DNA of 64,000 nucleotides, from contig CAZNQD010000004.1 in NCBI GenBank assembly GCA_964575345.1, positions 1 to 64,000 of the forward strand, in the 5' to 3' direction. The translations under genes and the position numbers were made by a program. The notes beneath the pieces are model-generated. The model made no database searches. It was not told the origin of the DNA and saw nothing but the letters and a program-made list of their open reading frames with translations. Origin of the DNA: UBA1402 sp964575345. GTDB lineage: Bacteria; Bacteroidota; Bacteroidia; Bacteroidales; UBA1402. Below are positions 42,773-51,426 of this stretch, piece by piece; the stretch's first letter is position 1, and every line of letters begins with the position of its first letter.

Positions 42773-44191
42773 TTAGCGGTGGCGGTACAAATCCCAACCC
42801 AGGTAAGTATTAATGGCTTCGTCCAGCACATCGGCCACCCGGCTGCGACACATAGCCACGTGGTGTTCAAAGCCGTTTTTGCAAATAAACTTCATCAGCT
42901 GCTGAAGGTTATTTACTTTGGTAACGGCAATACAACCATCCATGCCATAAGGTTCGTCGGTAATTTCACCTTCGCCCAGGTAAGCCTTGATCAGGCCAAA
43001 ATTATCGTCGGTTGAAATCCTGAAAAAAGAGAAATCACCCGCGGAGGCTTTGCCTTTGACAGCACCAAAAGTTGCTTCGGTGCCCAGGACACTGCCCAAA
43101 ACACCCAGCGTTCCCAGTTCCACCGGATTCCTGACAAAGCTTTTGGGAAAATTGCCGCAATGCGTACAAACACATTTATTGAGTTCACGGGCAAAATTAT
43201 TGTTCCAGTCGGCCAAAGCCGCAGGTTGACCCGAAGCCAGACTGAGCATATACATAGAAATGGCTCCGGCTATATCTGTCTCACAGGCACTGGGCATGAG
43301 CTTTTCGCTCATCATGCTCATACTGACACAAGCTGCGCAACCATAGTTCTTTTCGAGCGAATCCCAGCACTGAATAGCCGTAGCATCCACTTCGTTTTCT
43401 TTGATCCAGGCATCAACAGCCAGTCCGAACCTGGCCTGAACTTTCAGCTTTTCGGCAAATTTTTCGGGCACCCGGGCATAATCCCTGATTTCCCCGAGAC
43501 GTTGTTTGAGCTCTGCCGAGTTGTTATCAAACTTGTTTGCAAGCGCCAGGATCTCGGACATATCTACCGGAACCACCGTAATACCGTTGGCCTGCAAGAT
43601 TTTTTCGCTGGCCCTGACAGTCTGGAAACCGGCCGGGCGGGTACCGATGGCACCAATGCGGGCCTTGCGCAAACCACGAACCACCCGGCAAATCCTGGCA
43701 AAATAATCCAAATCGGCGGCAAATTCTTTGCTGTCAATGCCACAAGTGTGCAAAGTGGTCAGGCTAAAAGGAATATTATATTGATAAAGGTTGTTGCAAA
43801 CGGATAATTTACCGCAAAAAGCGTCTCTCCGGCTGCTTAAATCAACCTTATCGTTGTCGTCATCACAAGCCTGAACCAAAATAGGAACTTTGAGTTCGGC
43901 CAGATCCAGGGCATTGATAATGCCTATTTCGAAACCGAAATTGGGCAGGGAGATCAATATGCCGTCTATGCAGTCACGGTGTTCCCTGAAAAGCCTGGCA
44001 CATTTAATGCCGTCTTCGCGTGTTTCGATACTGCCGGTGGCTGTTTGATCCTCATCGAGAATAACATAGCTGTGACCGGCTTTGGTAAGAGTTTCCAGCA
44101 GAGAACTTCTTACGTCTTTGGCCAGGGCCGAATTGAAATAATTGCGTGTGCCGATAATGACACCAAAGCAAAGTTGCTTTTTGTATGACAT
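42773..44191 (-). CDS. L-fucose/L-arabinose isomerase-family enzyme
   Basis: 472 residues, shorter than FucI (about 590) and similar to the uncharacterised FucI/AraA-like group. Probable metal ligands are the Glu and Asp in ACETDIAG and ADWNN, and the His in GFEHHVAMCRSR, matching the Glu-Asp-His set of FucI. CVCTHCGNFPKSF is a Cys-rich segment common in this subgroup. It would interconvert an aldose with its ketose, giving the substrate of the FGGY kinase encoded 11 bases upstream. The actual sugar is not known. Confidence 0.85.
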   Translation of the reverse strand: MSYKKQLCFGVIIGTRNYFNSALAKDVRSSLLETLTKAGHSYVILDEDQTATGSIETREDGIKCARLFREHRDCIDGILISLPNFGFEIGIINALDLAELKVPILVQACDDDNDKVDLSSRRDAFCGKLSVCNNLYQYNIPFSLTTLHTCGIDSKEFAADLDYFARICRVVRGLRKARIGAIGTRPAGFQTVRASEKILQANGITVVPVDMSEILALANKFDNNSAELKQRLGEIRDYARVPEKFAEKLKVQARFGLAVDAWIKENEVDATAIQCWDSLEKNYGCAACVSMSMMSEKLMPSACETDIAGAISMYMLSLASGQPAALADWNNNFARELNKCVCTHCGNFPKSFVRNPVELGTLGVLGSVLGTEATFGAVKGKASAGDFSFFRISTDDNFGLIKAYLGEGEITDEPYGMDGCIAVTKVNNLQQLMKFICKNGFEHHVAMCRSRVADVLDEAINTYLGWDLYRHR

Positions 44192-44202
44192 AGTAGTATG
44201 GT

Positions 44203-45687
44203 TTATAAAATCATATTTACAGCTTGCTGCCAGGCAGCATATAATTGTTCTCTTTGTGTAGCGGTCATCTGAGGGCTGAGTTGTTCCTGCCGGATTCTGA
44301 GTTTACTCAGCTGCTCAAGGCTCCGTGCGCTTCCCAGAGCCAGAAAATTCATATACACGGCGCCCAGTGCAGAAGCTTCTTCAATGGGGCTGATGTTGAT
44401 AGGGGCATTCAGCATGTCGGCCTGAAACTGCATCAGGAAACGATTCCGTACCGGGCCTCCGTCAACCCGGAGCTCTTCGAGTTTTGTTCCGGCCTGTCTG
44501 AGCATCAGTTCCACCAGATCTTTCACCTGATAGGCTATGGCCTCCAACCCGGCCCTTACTATATGTGCTTTGTTGCTGCCACGGCTTAAACCGCAAATAA
44601 TAGCTCTGGTATCGGGTTTCCACCAGGGTGCACCCAAACCGGCAAAAGCCGGAACGAGATAGACTCCGGCGTTGTCATCCACGCTTAAGGCCAGGGCCTC
44701 GCTTTCGGCAGAGTTGGTCAATAGCCCGAGCTCGTCTACCATCCATTTTATGGTGGCTCCTGTACAATGAATGTTGCCTTCGAAAGCGTAATATGTTTTT
44801 CCCAGCGCAGCAAAAGCCACTGAAGTCACCAAACCTTCGGGAGCTTTCAGAGGAGTACAACCTATGTTGACCATCACCGAGGAACCCGTTCCGTAAGTAG
44901 CTTTGCCCATTCCGGGGGTAAAACAGCTTTGTCCGACCAAAGCTCCGTGAGAATCACCCAGTACTCCGGCTATAGGTATAGCCCGGGGTAACAGTCCCCG
45001 AAAGTCAGTACTTCCGAACACCTGATCGGAAGCCAATACCTGAGGCAGCATGGATTCGGGGATATCAAAAAGGGAGAGAATTTCCCTGTCCCAGCTCAGG
45101 CTGTGAATATTATACAACAAGGTGCGGGAGGCATTGGTCCGGTCTGTGGCATGCACCCGACCCCCGGTCAGATTCCAGATAAGCCAGGAATCCATGGTGC
45201 CCATACGGAGTTCTCCGGCCCGTGCCCGCTCTTTCAAACCAGGCATTTCCTCCAGTATCCATTGTACACCACTGGCCGAAAAATAGGGATCAATAATTAA
45301 ACCGGTCCTGGAACGCAACATCTCTCCATAGCCACGGTTTTTGAGTTCAGAGCAGATGGCCGCTCCCCGCTGACATTGCCAAACCACTACCGGGCTAACA
45401 GGTTTGGAAGTAGCAGCATCCCACACCAGCACACTTTCGCGTTGGTTGGTAATGGCTACCGAAATAATATTCAGAGGGGCTACTCCGCTGTTGTCTAATA
45501 AGGCTTTAACACCTTTGTAAATGTTTTCGAGAATTTCTACTGGATCGTGTTCCACCCAACCGGCTTTGGGATAATATTGATGATGCTCCAGCAAAAGGCG
45601 ATGCCTCAGATTGGCTTTGCCGTCGAACAGCAAAAACTTTGTTGCCGAAGTACTCTGATCTATAGCCAGGGTGAATTGTTCGTTCAT
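44203..45687 (-). CDS. FGGY-family carbohydrate kinase
   Basis: 494 residues of the sugar-kinase/Hsp70 actin fold. The N-terminal phosphate loop AIDQSTSATKFLLFD, the AITNQRESVLVWD and MGTMDSWLIWNLTGG segments, GVLGDSHGALVGQ (catalytic Asp) and the second loop YGTGSSVMVNIG are clear. The C-terminal FGGY signature is present as LRVDGGPVRNRFLMQFQADMLN. It resembles glycerol kinase, but lies in a sugar operon with an isomerase and a transketolase, so a ketopentose or branched ketose is a more likely substrate. It starts 2 bases after the transketolase C-terminal subunit. Confidence 0.88.
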   Translation of the reverse strand: MNEQFTLAIDQSTSATKFLLFDGKANLRHRLLLEHHQYYPKAGWVEHDPVEILENIYKGVKALLDNSGVAPLNIISVAITNQRESVLVWDAATSKPVSPVVVWQCQRGAAICSELKNRGYGEMLRSRTGLIIDPYFSASGVQWILEEMPGLKERARAGELRMGTMDSWLIWNLTGGRVHATDRTNASRTLLYNIHSLSWDREILSLFDIPESMLPQVLASDQVFGSTDFRGLLPRAIPIAGVLGDSHGALVGQSCFTPGMGKATYGTGSSVMVNIGCTPLKAPEGLVTSVAFAALGKTYYAFEGNIHCTGATIKWMVDELGLLTNSAESEALALSVDDNAGVYLVPAFAGLGAPWWKPDTRAIICGLSRGSNKAHIVRAGLEAIAYQVKDLVELMLRQAGTKLEELRVDGGPVRNRFLMQFQADMLNAPINISPIEEASALGAVYMNFLALGSARSLEQLSKLRIRQEQLSPQMTATQREQLYAAWQQAVNMIL

Positions 45688-45689
45688 GC

Positions 45690-46631
45690 TTAGAGCCAGT
45701 TTAAAGCGGTTTTAACTATACCTTCGGCGTCCAGTCCGTAATGTCGGAAGAGCTCCAGGGGGGTACCGGCTATCGCATTTTCGTCGGGGATACCCAGTAT
45801 TTTTACGGGAACCGGTTTGTGCTGTACCAGGGTTTCTGCAACCGCGGCTCCCAGACCTCCGAACATGCTGTGTTCCTCCACCGTGATTATCCGGCCGCTT
45901 TCTGCAGCTGCCTGCAGTACCGCTTCCGTGTCAAAAGGTTTAAGGCTGTGCATATCAAGCACTCCGGCCTGTATGCCTTGTTTACTCAGCTGACGCGAAG
46001 CTTCCAGACAATGATACACAGTTTCTCCGGTACCTATGAGTGTAAGGTCTTTACCTTTGGCCAGGCGGATGGCTTTGCCGATAGCAAAGTCGATCTTATC
46101 GTTGTCGTGAACATTGGGCACGGCGTTACGGCCCACACGGATGTACACAGGATGCGGATAATTCATCAGGGCCTCCACCAGGCGGCGGGTTTCATAAATA
46201 TCGGCCGGCAGCACTATGTGCATACCGGGAAAAGTCCTCAACACTGCAATATCGTGCAGACTGTGGTGTGAAGCGCCCAGGGCTCCGTAGCTCAGTCCTC
46301 CGCTGACACCCAGCACCCGCACCGGATAATGGGAGTAAGCCACATCAATCTTGACTTGTTCCAGGCTTCGTGCCACGTAAAAACAAGCAGGCCCGCAGAC
46401 AAAGACATTCTTGCCGGCAGAAGCCAGGCCTGCGGCAATACCTACCGCGTTTTGTTCGGCTATACCCACTTCGACAAATTGTCCGGGCAATTCCGAAGCA
46501 AAGTCTCCCAAAGTGACAGAACCCCTTGCATCGGTGGTAACAACAACAATATTATTATCTTTCCTCGCCATTTCCAACAGCGTATCGGTAAACATTTTCC
46601 GGCAGGGAACAGTATTTGACATAGGATTCAT
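45690..46631 (-). CDS. Transketolase, C-terminal subunit
   Basis: About 313 residues covering the pyrimidine-binding and C-terminal domains of transketolase. FVEVGIAEQNAVGIAAGLASAGKNVFV carries the Glu that activates thiamine diphosphate; VLPADIYETRRLVEAL, YIRVGRN and TVEEHSMFGGLGAAVAE are also typical. It works as a heterotetramer with the N-terminal subunit. The ATG at 46631 was chosen over a TTG at 46652 because it sits 1 base after the partner's stop. Split transketolases occur both as general enzymes and as dedicated ones, for example for apulose-4-phosphate. Confidence 0.9.
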   Translation of the reverse strand: MNPMSNTVPCRKMFTDTLLEMARKDNNIVVVTTDARGSVTLGDFASELPGQFVEVGIAEQNAVGIAAGLASAGKNVFVCGPACFYVARSLEQVKIDVAYSHYPVRVLGVSGGLSYGALGASHHSLHDIAVLRTFPGMHIVLPADIYETRRLVEALMNYPHPVYIRVGRNAVPNVHDNDKIDFAIGKAIRLAKGKDLTLIGTGETVYHCLEASRQLSKQGIQAGVLDMHSLKPFDTEAVLQAAAESGRIITVEEHSMFGGLGAAVAETLVQHKPVPVKILGIPDENAIAGTPLELFRHYGLDAEGIVKTALNWL

Positions 46632-46632
46632 T

Positions 46633-47490
46633 CTAATGGGTATAATTTTCAATACGGGAATTAATTTCTTTCAGTGCCAGCTCAAATTGCTCAGCACTGG
46701 GCACCCCGTGATGCCATTTGGCTACATTTTCCATATAAGAAACGCCTTTGCCTTTGATGCTGTGCGAGATGATCAGTTTAGGCTTGTTTCCGGCCCTTTC
46801 ACTGCGTTCAAAACAATCCAGCAGGGCTGACATATCGTTCCCGTCTGTTTCGAACACTTCCCAGCCGAAGGCCTTCCAGCGCTCAGCCATTGGCTCCAGG
46901 CTCATCACGTCTTCGGTTTTACCGCTGATTTGTAAATGATTCCGGTCAATGATGGCAGTGAGCCTGTCCAAGCGGTAATGTCCCGCGGCCATGGCTGCTT
47001 CGTACACAGAGCCTTCGCCCTGCTCTCCGTCGCCCATAAGCACATAACAGCGGGAGCTGCTTTTGTCCATACGGGCTGCCAGAGCCATTCCCACAGCCAC
47101 CGGCAAACCATGACCCAGCGCACCGCTGTTCAGCTCAATTCCGGGTATCTTGCGGGTAGGATGTCCAAAGAGCGGTGTATTGAATTGGCCGTAGGTGTCC
47201 AAAAGGGCATCGGAGAAAAATCCTCTGGCTGACAACACACAATACAAGGCTTCTACACTGTGCCCTTTACTCATCACAAAACGATCACGCTCCGGCCAGT
47301 CAGGATGCTGGGGATCCACGTTCAACACTTTGAAATATAAGGCTGTCAACACATCTATCGACGATAAAGAACCGCCTGTATGTCCGGCTTTGGCTGCATA
47401 AATAATTTCAAGGGTCCTTTTGCGAATGAGCTCAGCCTGCAACTTCAACTTCTGAATCATATTAAGGGTTATTTGCTCCATAAGGTGCAT
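46633..47490 (-). CDS. Transketolase, N-terminal (thiamine diphosphate) subunit
   Basis: 285 residues. GHTGGSLSSIDVLTALYF, MSKGHSVEALYCVLS and the thiamine diphosphate motif GDGEQGEGSVYEAAM...IIDRN are all present, as are the HGVPSAEQFE features of the C-terminal end. First gene of the eight-gene operon. Its ATG lies within 15 bases of a TACCTTTG box. An in-frame ATG at 47481 is an alternative start. It transfers two-carbon units between sugar phosphates; with the kinase, isomerase and transporter in the same operon it is likely a dedicated catabolic enzyme rather than the pentose-phosphate housekeeping one. Confidence 0.9.
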   Translation of the reverse strand: MHLMEQITLNMIQKLKLQAELIRKRTLEIIYAAKAGHTGGSLSSIDVLTALYFKVLNVDPQHPDWPERDRFVMSKGHSVEALYCVLSARGFFSDALLDTYGQFNTPLFGHPTRKIPGIELNSGALGHGLPVAVGMALAARMDKSSSRCYVLMGDGEQGEGSVYEAAMAAGHYRLDRLTAIIDRNHLQISGKTEDVMSLEPMAERWKAFGWEVFETDGNDMSALLDCFERSERAGNKPKLIISHSIKGKGVSYMENVAKWHHGVPSAEQFELALKEINSRIENYTH

Positions 47491-47503
47491 TTTAAAGAGG
47501 CTT

Positions 47504-47511
47504 CAAAGGTA
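47504..47511 (-). promoter_or_regulatory. -7 promoter box for the sugar-catabolic operon
   Basis: The minus strand reads TACCTTTG, only 14 bases before the first ATG (47490), so the transcript would be nearly leaderless or use the ATG at 47481. It lies in the 62-base gap after the NagZ-type gene. Confidence 0.4.
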
Positions 47512-47552
47512 GGCAGAATTCTTGTATAAAAAATGGCAAAAAGACTAAATCT

Positions 47553-50500
47553 TCATAAGCCGTTCTGCAAGGCTTTTTGTTTTTTGTTGTATGCCTCTAC
47601 GGATTCATACAACACTTCCTGAATTTTTGGCCTCACATCCAGTTTAGATAATAAATTGTTGGTTCTGTCGGGGTGTACGCGGTTACTCAGGAAAATATAA
47701 ATCAGTTCATGAACGGGATCAACCCAAAAGCAGGTTCCGGTAAAACCGATGTGTCCGTAGGTTTTTCTGGAGGCCGAAGGGGCTACCTGCTGAATTTTGG
47801 CCTTATTTGTTTCAGCTCCGTCAAAGCCCAGCATCCGACGGCTCAGATCACTGCGTTTCGAAGTAAAATAACGCAGAGTGGATGGCTCAAAAAAACGCAC
47901 AGAACCGTAAGTGCCCTCGTCAAGAAAAAGTTGTAAGACCTTCACCAGGTCGGAGGCCGAAGAAAAAAGGCCGGCATTTCCGGCGACCCCTCCCAAAAAA
48001 GCGGCGGCCTCATCGTGAGCATATCCTCTCAGCAACTGTCCCCTGAGGCAGGTATCCAGCGTTGTAGGAGCTATACGTCCGGATGCTATCTTTTTAAGGG
48101 GTCGATACATGGTGGTTTCGGCCCCCAACCGGGCAAATAACTCATTTTCCACCCATTCGTCCAGGGTTTTTTCCAGCAAAGTTTCGGCAGCAAAGCCCAT
48201 CAGAATAAAACCCAAATCACTGTAGGTATAGCGTACACTGCTCAAAAGAGAAGTCTCAGCGATAATTTTACAAACAGTATCTCTAAACGAAGCATTTACA
48301 TAGAAATTATCCGCGGCCTGGAGTGAATATGGCCCTTTGTATTCCCTGGACACCAATTCCGGCTTAAATCTGAAATTAAGCGGAATCCAACAAAACTCAT
48401 CAAAACGCTTTTGATGCAGCGAATCGGGCCTGGTCGAGAGAAAAGGCCCGGGAAAACTGGTAGTATCGAGCAAATACTGATAAAATGGAACAAAAGGAGA
48501 TAAGCGGGCCTGATGATACAAAACGTTGCGGTAAGTAATACTTTCCTTATCGGTATTGCGCAAAGCAGGTAAATGATTACTCAGAGGCTCATCCAGCCTG
48601 ATTTTTCCCTGTTCGTACAAACTCATTATCGCCGGTGTGCAGGCCAGGGCCTTGGTCAGCGAAGCCAGATCGTACACATCTTCCGTATTGGCTGGACGGC
48701 TGTGTTCTGAATCTATCCAGCCGTAGGCTTTGTTCCACACCACTCTGCCGTTTTTGGCCACAAGCACCTGACAACCCGGAATCGCTCCCTGATTCAACGC
48801 ATCCTCAACAATGCTGTCAATCTTACTCATTACCGGAGTATTCATACCACTTTCTTCGGGGATGCCATAGGACAAACGGGTTTTTTCTGTTTTCAATCCA
48901 TGTCCTGCAGGATAAACCGTACCGATGGGGGCCGGCAACACTCCCCGCAGAGCTGTTCCGCCGAATACAGCCTGGGCGGCTGCTTCCTGAGCGGGCAGGC
49001 TTTCCTCGTAAGCACAGAGTACGGCATCGGGTTCACTCAGAGCCCGGCCGAATACCTGCATACGGTAAGGCGATGTAAAATAACAAACGCAAAGGTTCCT
49101 GAGCCCGTTGAAACGGCTGAGCCATTCTATCTGATTGGTGTTGCCCGCGTATACACAAACGATGATTTTGTCGTATTGGCCAAAGGTTTGTTTCAGATCC
49201 CTTTTATCCAGTTCGTTGCCGGGCATCAGCGAAAAAGCCTCCAGAGAACTGTAGTTTCTGAGCATTTTCACAAAAGGAGTTTCTGCCGGCCTTTCCAAAG
49301 AGACAACAGCCAATGATTTTCGCTCCAGGTGTCTGAAGGGCAACAAATCTTGCTGATTGCGCAATAAGGTGATGGCATTCGCATACATATAGCGGTTCAG
49401 ACGTTGAACCTCGGCGGTATTCAGGCGTTCCTGCAAAAAGCTGGTGTCTGCGGGCCTGTAAGCGCTAAGGCCTAATATATATTTATATATCAACACCTTT
49501 CGGCATTTTTCATCAATCTCTTGCTGACTCAGGCGTCCCTGTTTAACGGCCTTCAGTATAGCTTTTACATCGGCCGGGGGATTGGGGGGAGCCAACAAAA
49601 TATCGTTGCCGGCCTGTAACGCCCTGATACAAATTTCTCCGCTTTGGCCGGAAGCACCTTTCATCACCAAAGCATCAGTAATACACAAGCCATCAAAACC
49701 CAGCTCTTTTTTGAGCAAGCCCTTGATAACGGCTGCCGATTGCGAGGCCGGCAACTGAGCATCTGTTTCCAGTGCAGGCACCGACAAATGTCCGGTCATT
49801 ATAGCTGAAACACCTTGCTGAATCAAATGCCTGAAGGGCACCAATTCCAAACTGTCAAGACCTGCTCTGGAACGATTAAGCCTGGCCAGCTCCAAATGCG
49901 AATCCTCGGAACTGTCACCATGTCCGGGGAAATGCTTCATAACAGCCATTACTCCTCCTTCTTCGAGCCCCTTTGCGTAGGCTGCGGCATAAACTGCCAC
50001 ACGATGGGGATCGGAGCCAAAGGATCGGGTATTGATGACGGGATTGGCCGGGTTGGTATTGACATCCACCACCGGTGAAAAATTAATATGGGCTCCAATC
50101 AGGCGGCACTGCCTGGCCATTTCCAAACCATAATCGTGCAGCGCGAAAGTATCCCTGAGAGCCGCCAGCATGGTGTTTTTAGGAAAAGAGGGCGTACCTT
50201 CCAGACGCATGGCCAGGCCCCATTCGGCATCCATGGATATCAACAAAGGCACTTCGGACAGCGACTGAGCCCTATTGGTCGCCAAGACCTGTTTGACAAC
50301 CTGGCCTTTATCAAATAAAAGCCCTCCTACTCCTGTTTGTTGAACCAGTTCTTCAATTCTTTTCTCCCAGGTTCCATTGTCAGCACTGACTATGGGCATT
50401 AACAACTGAGCCACTTTGGCTTCGGGGCTCAGCCCTTGCATTAGTGAATCGGCCCATAAAGAGGCAGCCCGGTATTTTTCTTTGTTTCTGAGTAAATAGG

Positions 50501-50573
50501 GCTTCGTGGACGATTCTACACTAAAAAGGCCTACATACCAAAAAATCAACACCAACATCCATCCTTTAGTCAT
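47553..50573 (-). CDS. GH3 beta-N-acetylglucosaminidase fused to a beta-lactamase-fold serine hydrolase
   Basis: 1006 residues. A signal peptide leads to a glycoside hydrolase family 3 domain (about 40-370) with the NagZ features KHFPGHGDSSEDSH (catalytic His-Asp loop) and CITDALVMKGA (nucleophile Asp). A linker resembling the GH3 C-terminal domain (about 390-560) is followed by a class C beta-lactamase fold (about 590-990) with SLTK (Ser-x-x-Lys), YSDLG in the position of Tyr-x-Asn, and GHIGFTG. The N-terminal part should cleave GlcNAc from peptidoglycan fragments; the second may be a DD-peptidase or amide/ester hydrolase. Such fusions are known in Bacteroidetes. A one-mismatch -7 box (TATATTCG on the minus strand, 50637-50644) is upstream. 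Confidence 0.92.
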   Translation of the reverse strand: MTKGWMLVLIFWYVGLFSVESSTKPYLLRNKEKYRAASLWADSLMQGLSPEAKVAQLLMPIVSADNGTWEKRIEELVQQTGVGGLLFDKGQVVKQVLATNRAQSLSEVPLLISMDAEWGLAMRLEGTPSFPKNTMLAALRDTFALHDYGLEMARQCRLIGAHINFSPVVDVNTNPANPVINTRSFGSDPHRVAVYAAAYAKGLEEGGVMAVMKHFPGHGDSSEDSHLELARLNRSRAGLDSLELVPFRHLIQQGVSAIMTGHLSVPALETDAQLPASQSAAVIKGLLKKELGFDGLCITDALVMKGASGQSGEICIRALQAGNDILLAPPNPPADVKAILKAVKQGRLSQQEIDEKCRKVLIYKYILGLSAYRPADTSFLQERLNTAEVQRLNRYMYANAITLLRNQQDLLPFRHLERKSLAVVSLERPAETPFVKMLRNYSSLEAFSLMPGNELDKRDLKQTFGQYDKIIVCVYAGNTNQIEWLSRFNGLRNLCVCYFTSPYRMQVFGRALSEPDAVLCAYEESLPAQEAAAQAVFGGTALRGVLPAPIGTVYPAGHGLKTEKTRLSYGIPEESGMNTPVMSKIDSIVEDALNQGAIPGCQVLVAKNGRVVWNKAYGWIDSEHSRPANTEDVYDLASLTKALACTPAIMSLYEQGKIRLDEPLSNHLPALRNTDKESITYRNVLYHQARLSPFVPFYQYLLDTTSFPGPFLSTRPDSLHQKRFDEFCWIPLNFRFKPELVSREYKGPYSLQAADNFYVNASFRDTVCKIIAETSLLSSVRYTYSDLGFILMGFAAETLLEKTLDEWVENELFARLGAETTMYRPLKKIASGRIAPTTLDTCLRGQLLRGYAHDEAAAFLGGVAGNAGLFSSASDLVKVLQLFLDEGTYGSVRFFEPSTLRYFTSKRSDLSRRMLGFDGAETNKAKIQQVAPSASRKTYGHIGFTGTCFWVDPVHELIYIFLSNRVHPDRTNNLLSKLDVRPKIQEVLYESVEAYNKKQKALQNGL

Positions 50574-50732
50574 ACATTTTCTCCGTTTGGGACAGCTTTG
50601 TCCTGAATTATACAGGGCCTGTCTGTTTTTGCGCTGCGAATATACGTTTTTTCAGGCGCTTACAGGCTGGTTTCTTCCAATTTTACAGCTAAAAAAACTT
50701 ATTTTAATCCGTTCTTAATTAAAATAATGACG

Positions 50733-50740
50733 TACTTTTG
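50733..50740 (+). promoter_or_regulatory. -7 promoter box for the barrel protein gene
   Basis: TACTTTTG matches TAnnTTTG. The ATG at 50758 follows 17 bases later, so the leader is very short. Confidence 0.45.
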
Positions 50741-50757
50741 CACAAATACCCATTTCC

Positions 50758-51375
50758 ATGAGAAAATACCTATACGGCTGTTTATTGGGGCTTTGCTCAC
50801 TGAGTATCTTACCCGTTTTTTCCCAGAACAGAGGCTTAGCAGACGATTACCGGGAATTTAGCCAAAGGAACAAAACAGGCCTGTTTTTCTCCTATAATCT
50901 GCACAGCGAGCTGTGGAAACCAACCCAAAACGCCCAGCCTTTTTTTACCGGGCTTGAAGACTGCCGCAGCTTTTCTTTCGGCGTTTTACAGAATATGCGA
51001 CTCAGTAAAGGCTTCTATTATCAGCCGGAATTGTCGTATGTTGTCTACAACGGCCCGGGTGAGCACCGCCTGACCATGGTTTCGCTGGTACCCGCACAAT
51101 TACAACTGGGGTATCATCTGGGCTGGGTAAGGCCCTTTATCTCCGGAGCCTGTTTTGGCAATCTGGTCATCACAGCCAGTGATCCGGGAAACAGCCTTTT
51201 GACCATAAGAGGATTGCCTCAGTGCACTGCCTGGGGTTTCTTTTACGGAGGCGGAATAGATATTATCAGTATGGTTCAACTCAACTTTAAATTGCTGCAT
51301 TGGATGGAACGGTTTAATAATTTGCGGCCCGGCCCTATGAAGGAATATCAGCTGGGGCTGGCCTTCCTTTTTTAA
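50758..51375 (+). CDS. Small outer-membrane beta-barrel protein
   Basis: 205 residues. A signal peptide (MRKYLYGCLLGLCSLSILPVFSQ) is followed by alternating hydrophobic strands (GFYYQPELSYVVY, LVPAQLQLGYHLGWVRPFISG, AWGFFYGGGIDI, EYQLGLAFLF), ending in Phe as expected for BAM-inserted barrels. Probably an eight-stranded barrel of the PorT/OmpW-like Bacteroidetes type. Specific function unknown. It ends 51 bases before nadE, which has its own -7 box. Confidence 0.78.
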   Translation: MRKYLYGCLLGLCSLSILPVFSQNRGLADDYREFSQRNKTGLFFSYNLHSELWKPTQNAQPFFTGLEDCRSFSFGVLQNMRLSKGFYYQPELSYVVYNGPGEHRLTMVSLVPAQLQLGYHLGWVRPFISGACFGNLVITASDPGNSLLTIRGLPQCTAWGFFYGGGIDIISMVQLNFKLLHWMERFNNLRPGPMKEYQLGLAFLF

Positions 51376-51383
51376 AAAACGTT

Positions 51384-51391
51384 TAACTTTG
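51384..51391 (+). promoter_or_regulatory. -7 promoter box for nadE
   Basis: TAACTTTG, 36 bases before the ATG at 51427. It rules in the ATG over the TTG at 51412. Confidence 0.5.
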
Positions 51392-51426
51392 CAGCATTCA
51401 GATGTACTGGATTGAAAGCTTTTGTT

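Noticed and set aside
44203..45687. Naming the FGGY protein glycerol kinase
   Set aside because: It resembles GlpK, but no glycerol transporter or dehydrogenase is nearby and the operon is for a sugar.
38591..47490. Firm assignment as the D-apiose pathway
   Set aside because: The isomerase is of the fucose/arabinose family and no substrate evidence exists, so it stays a hypothesis.
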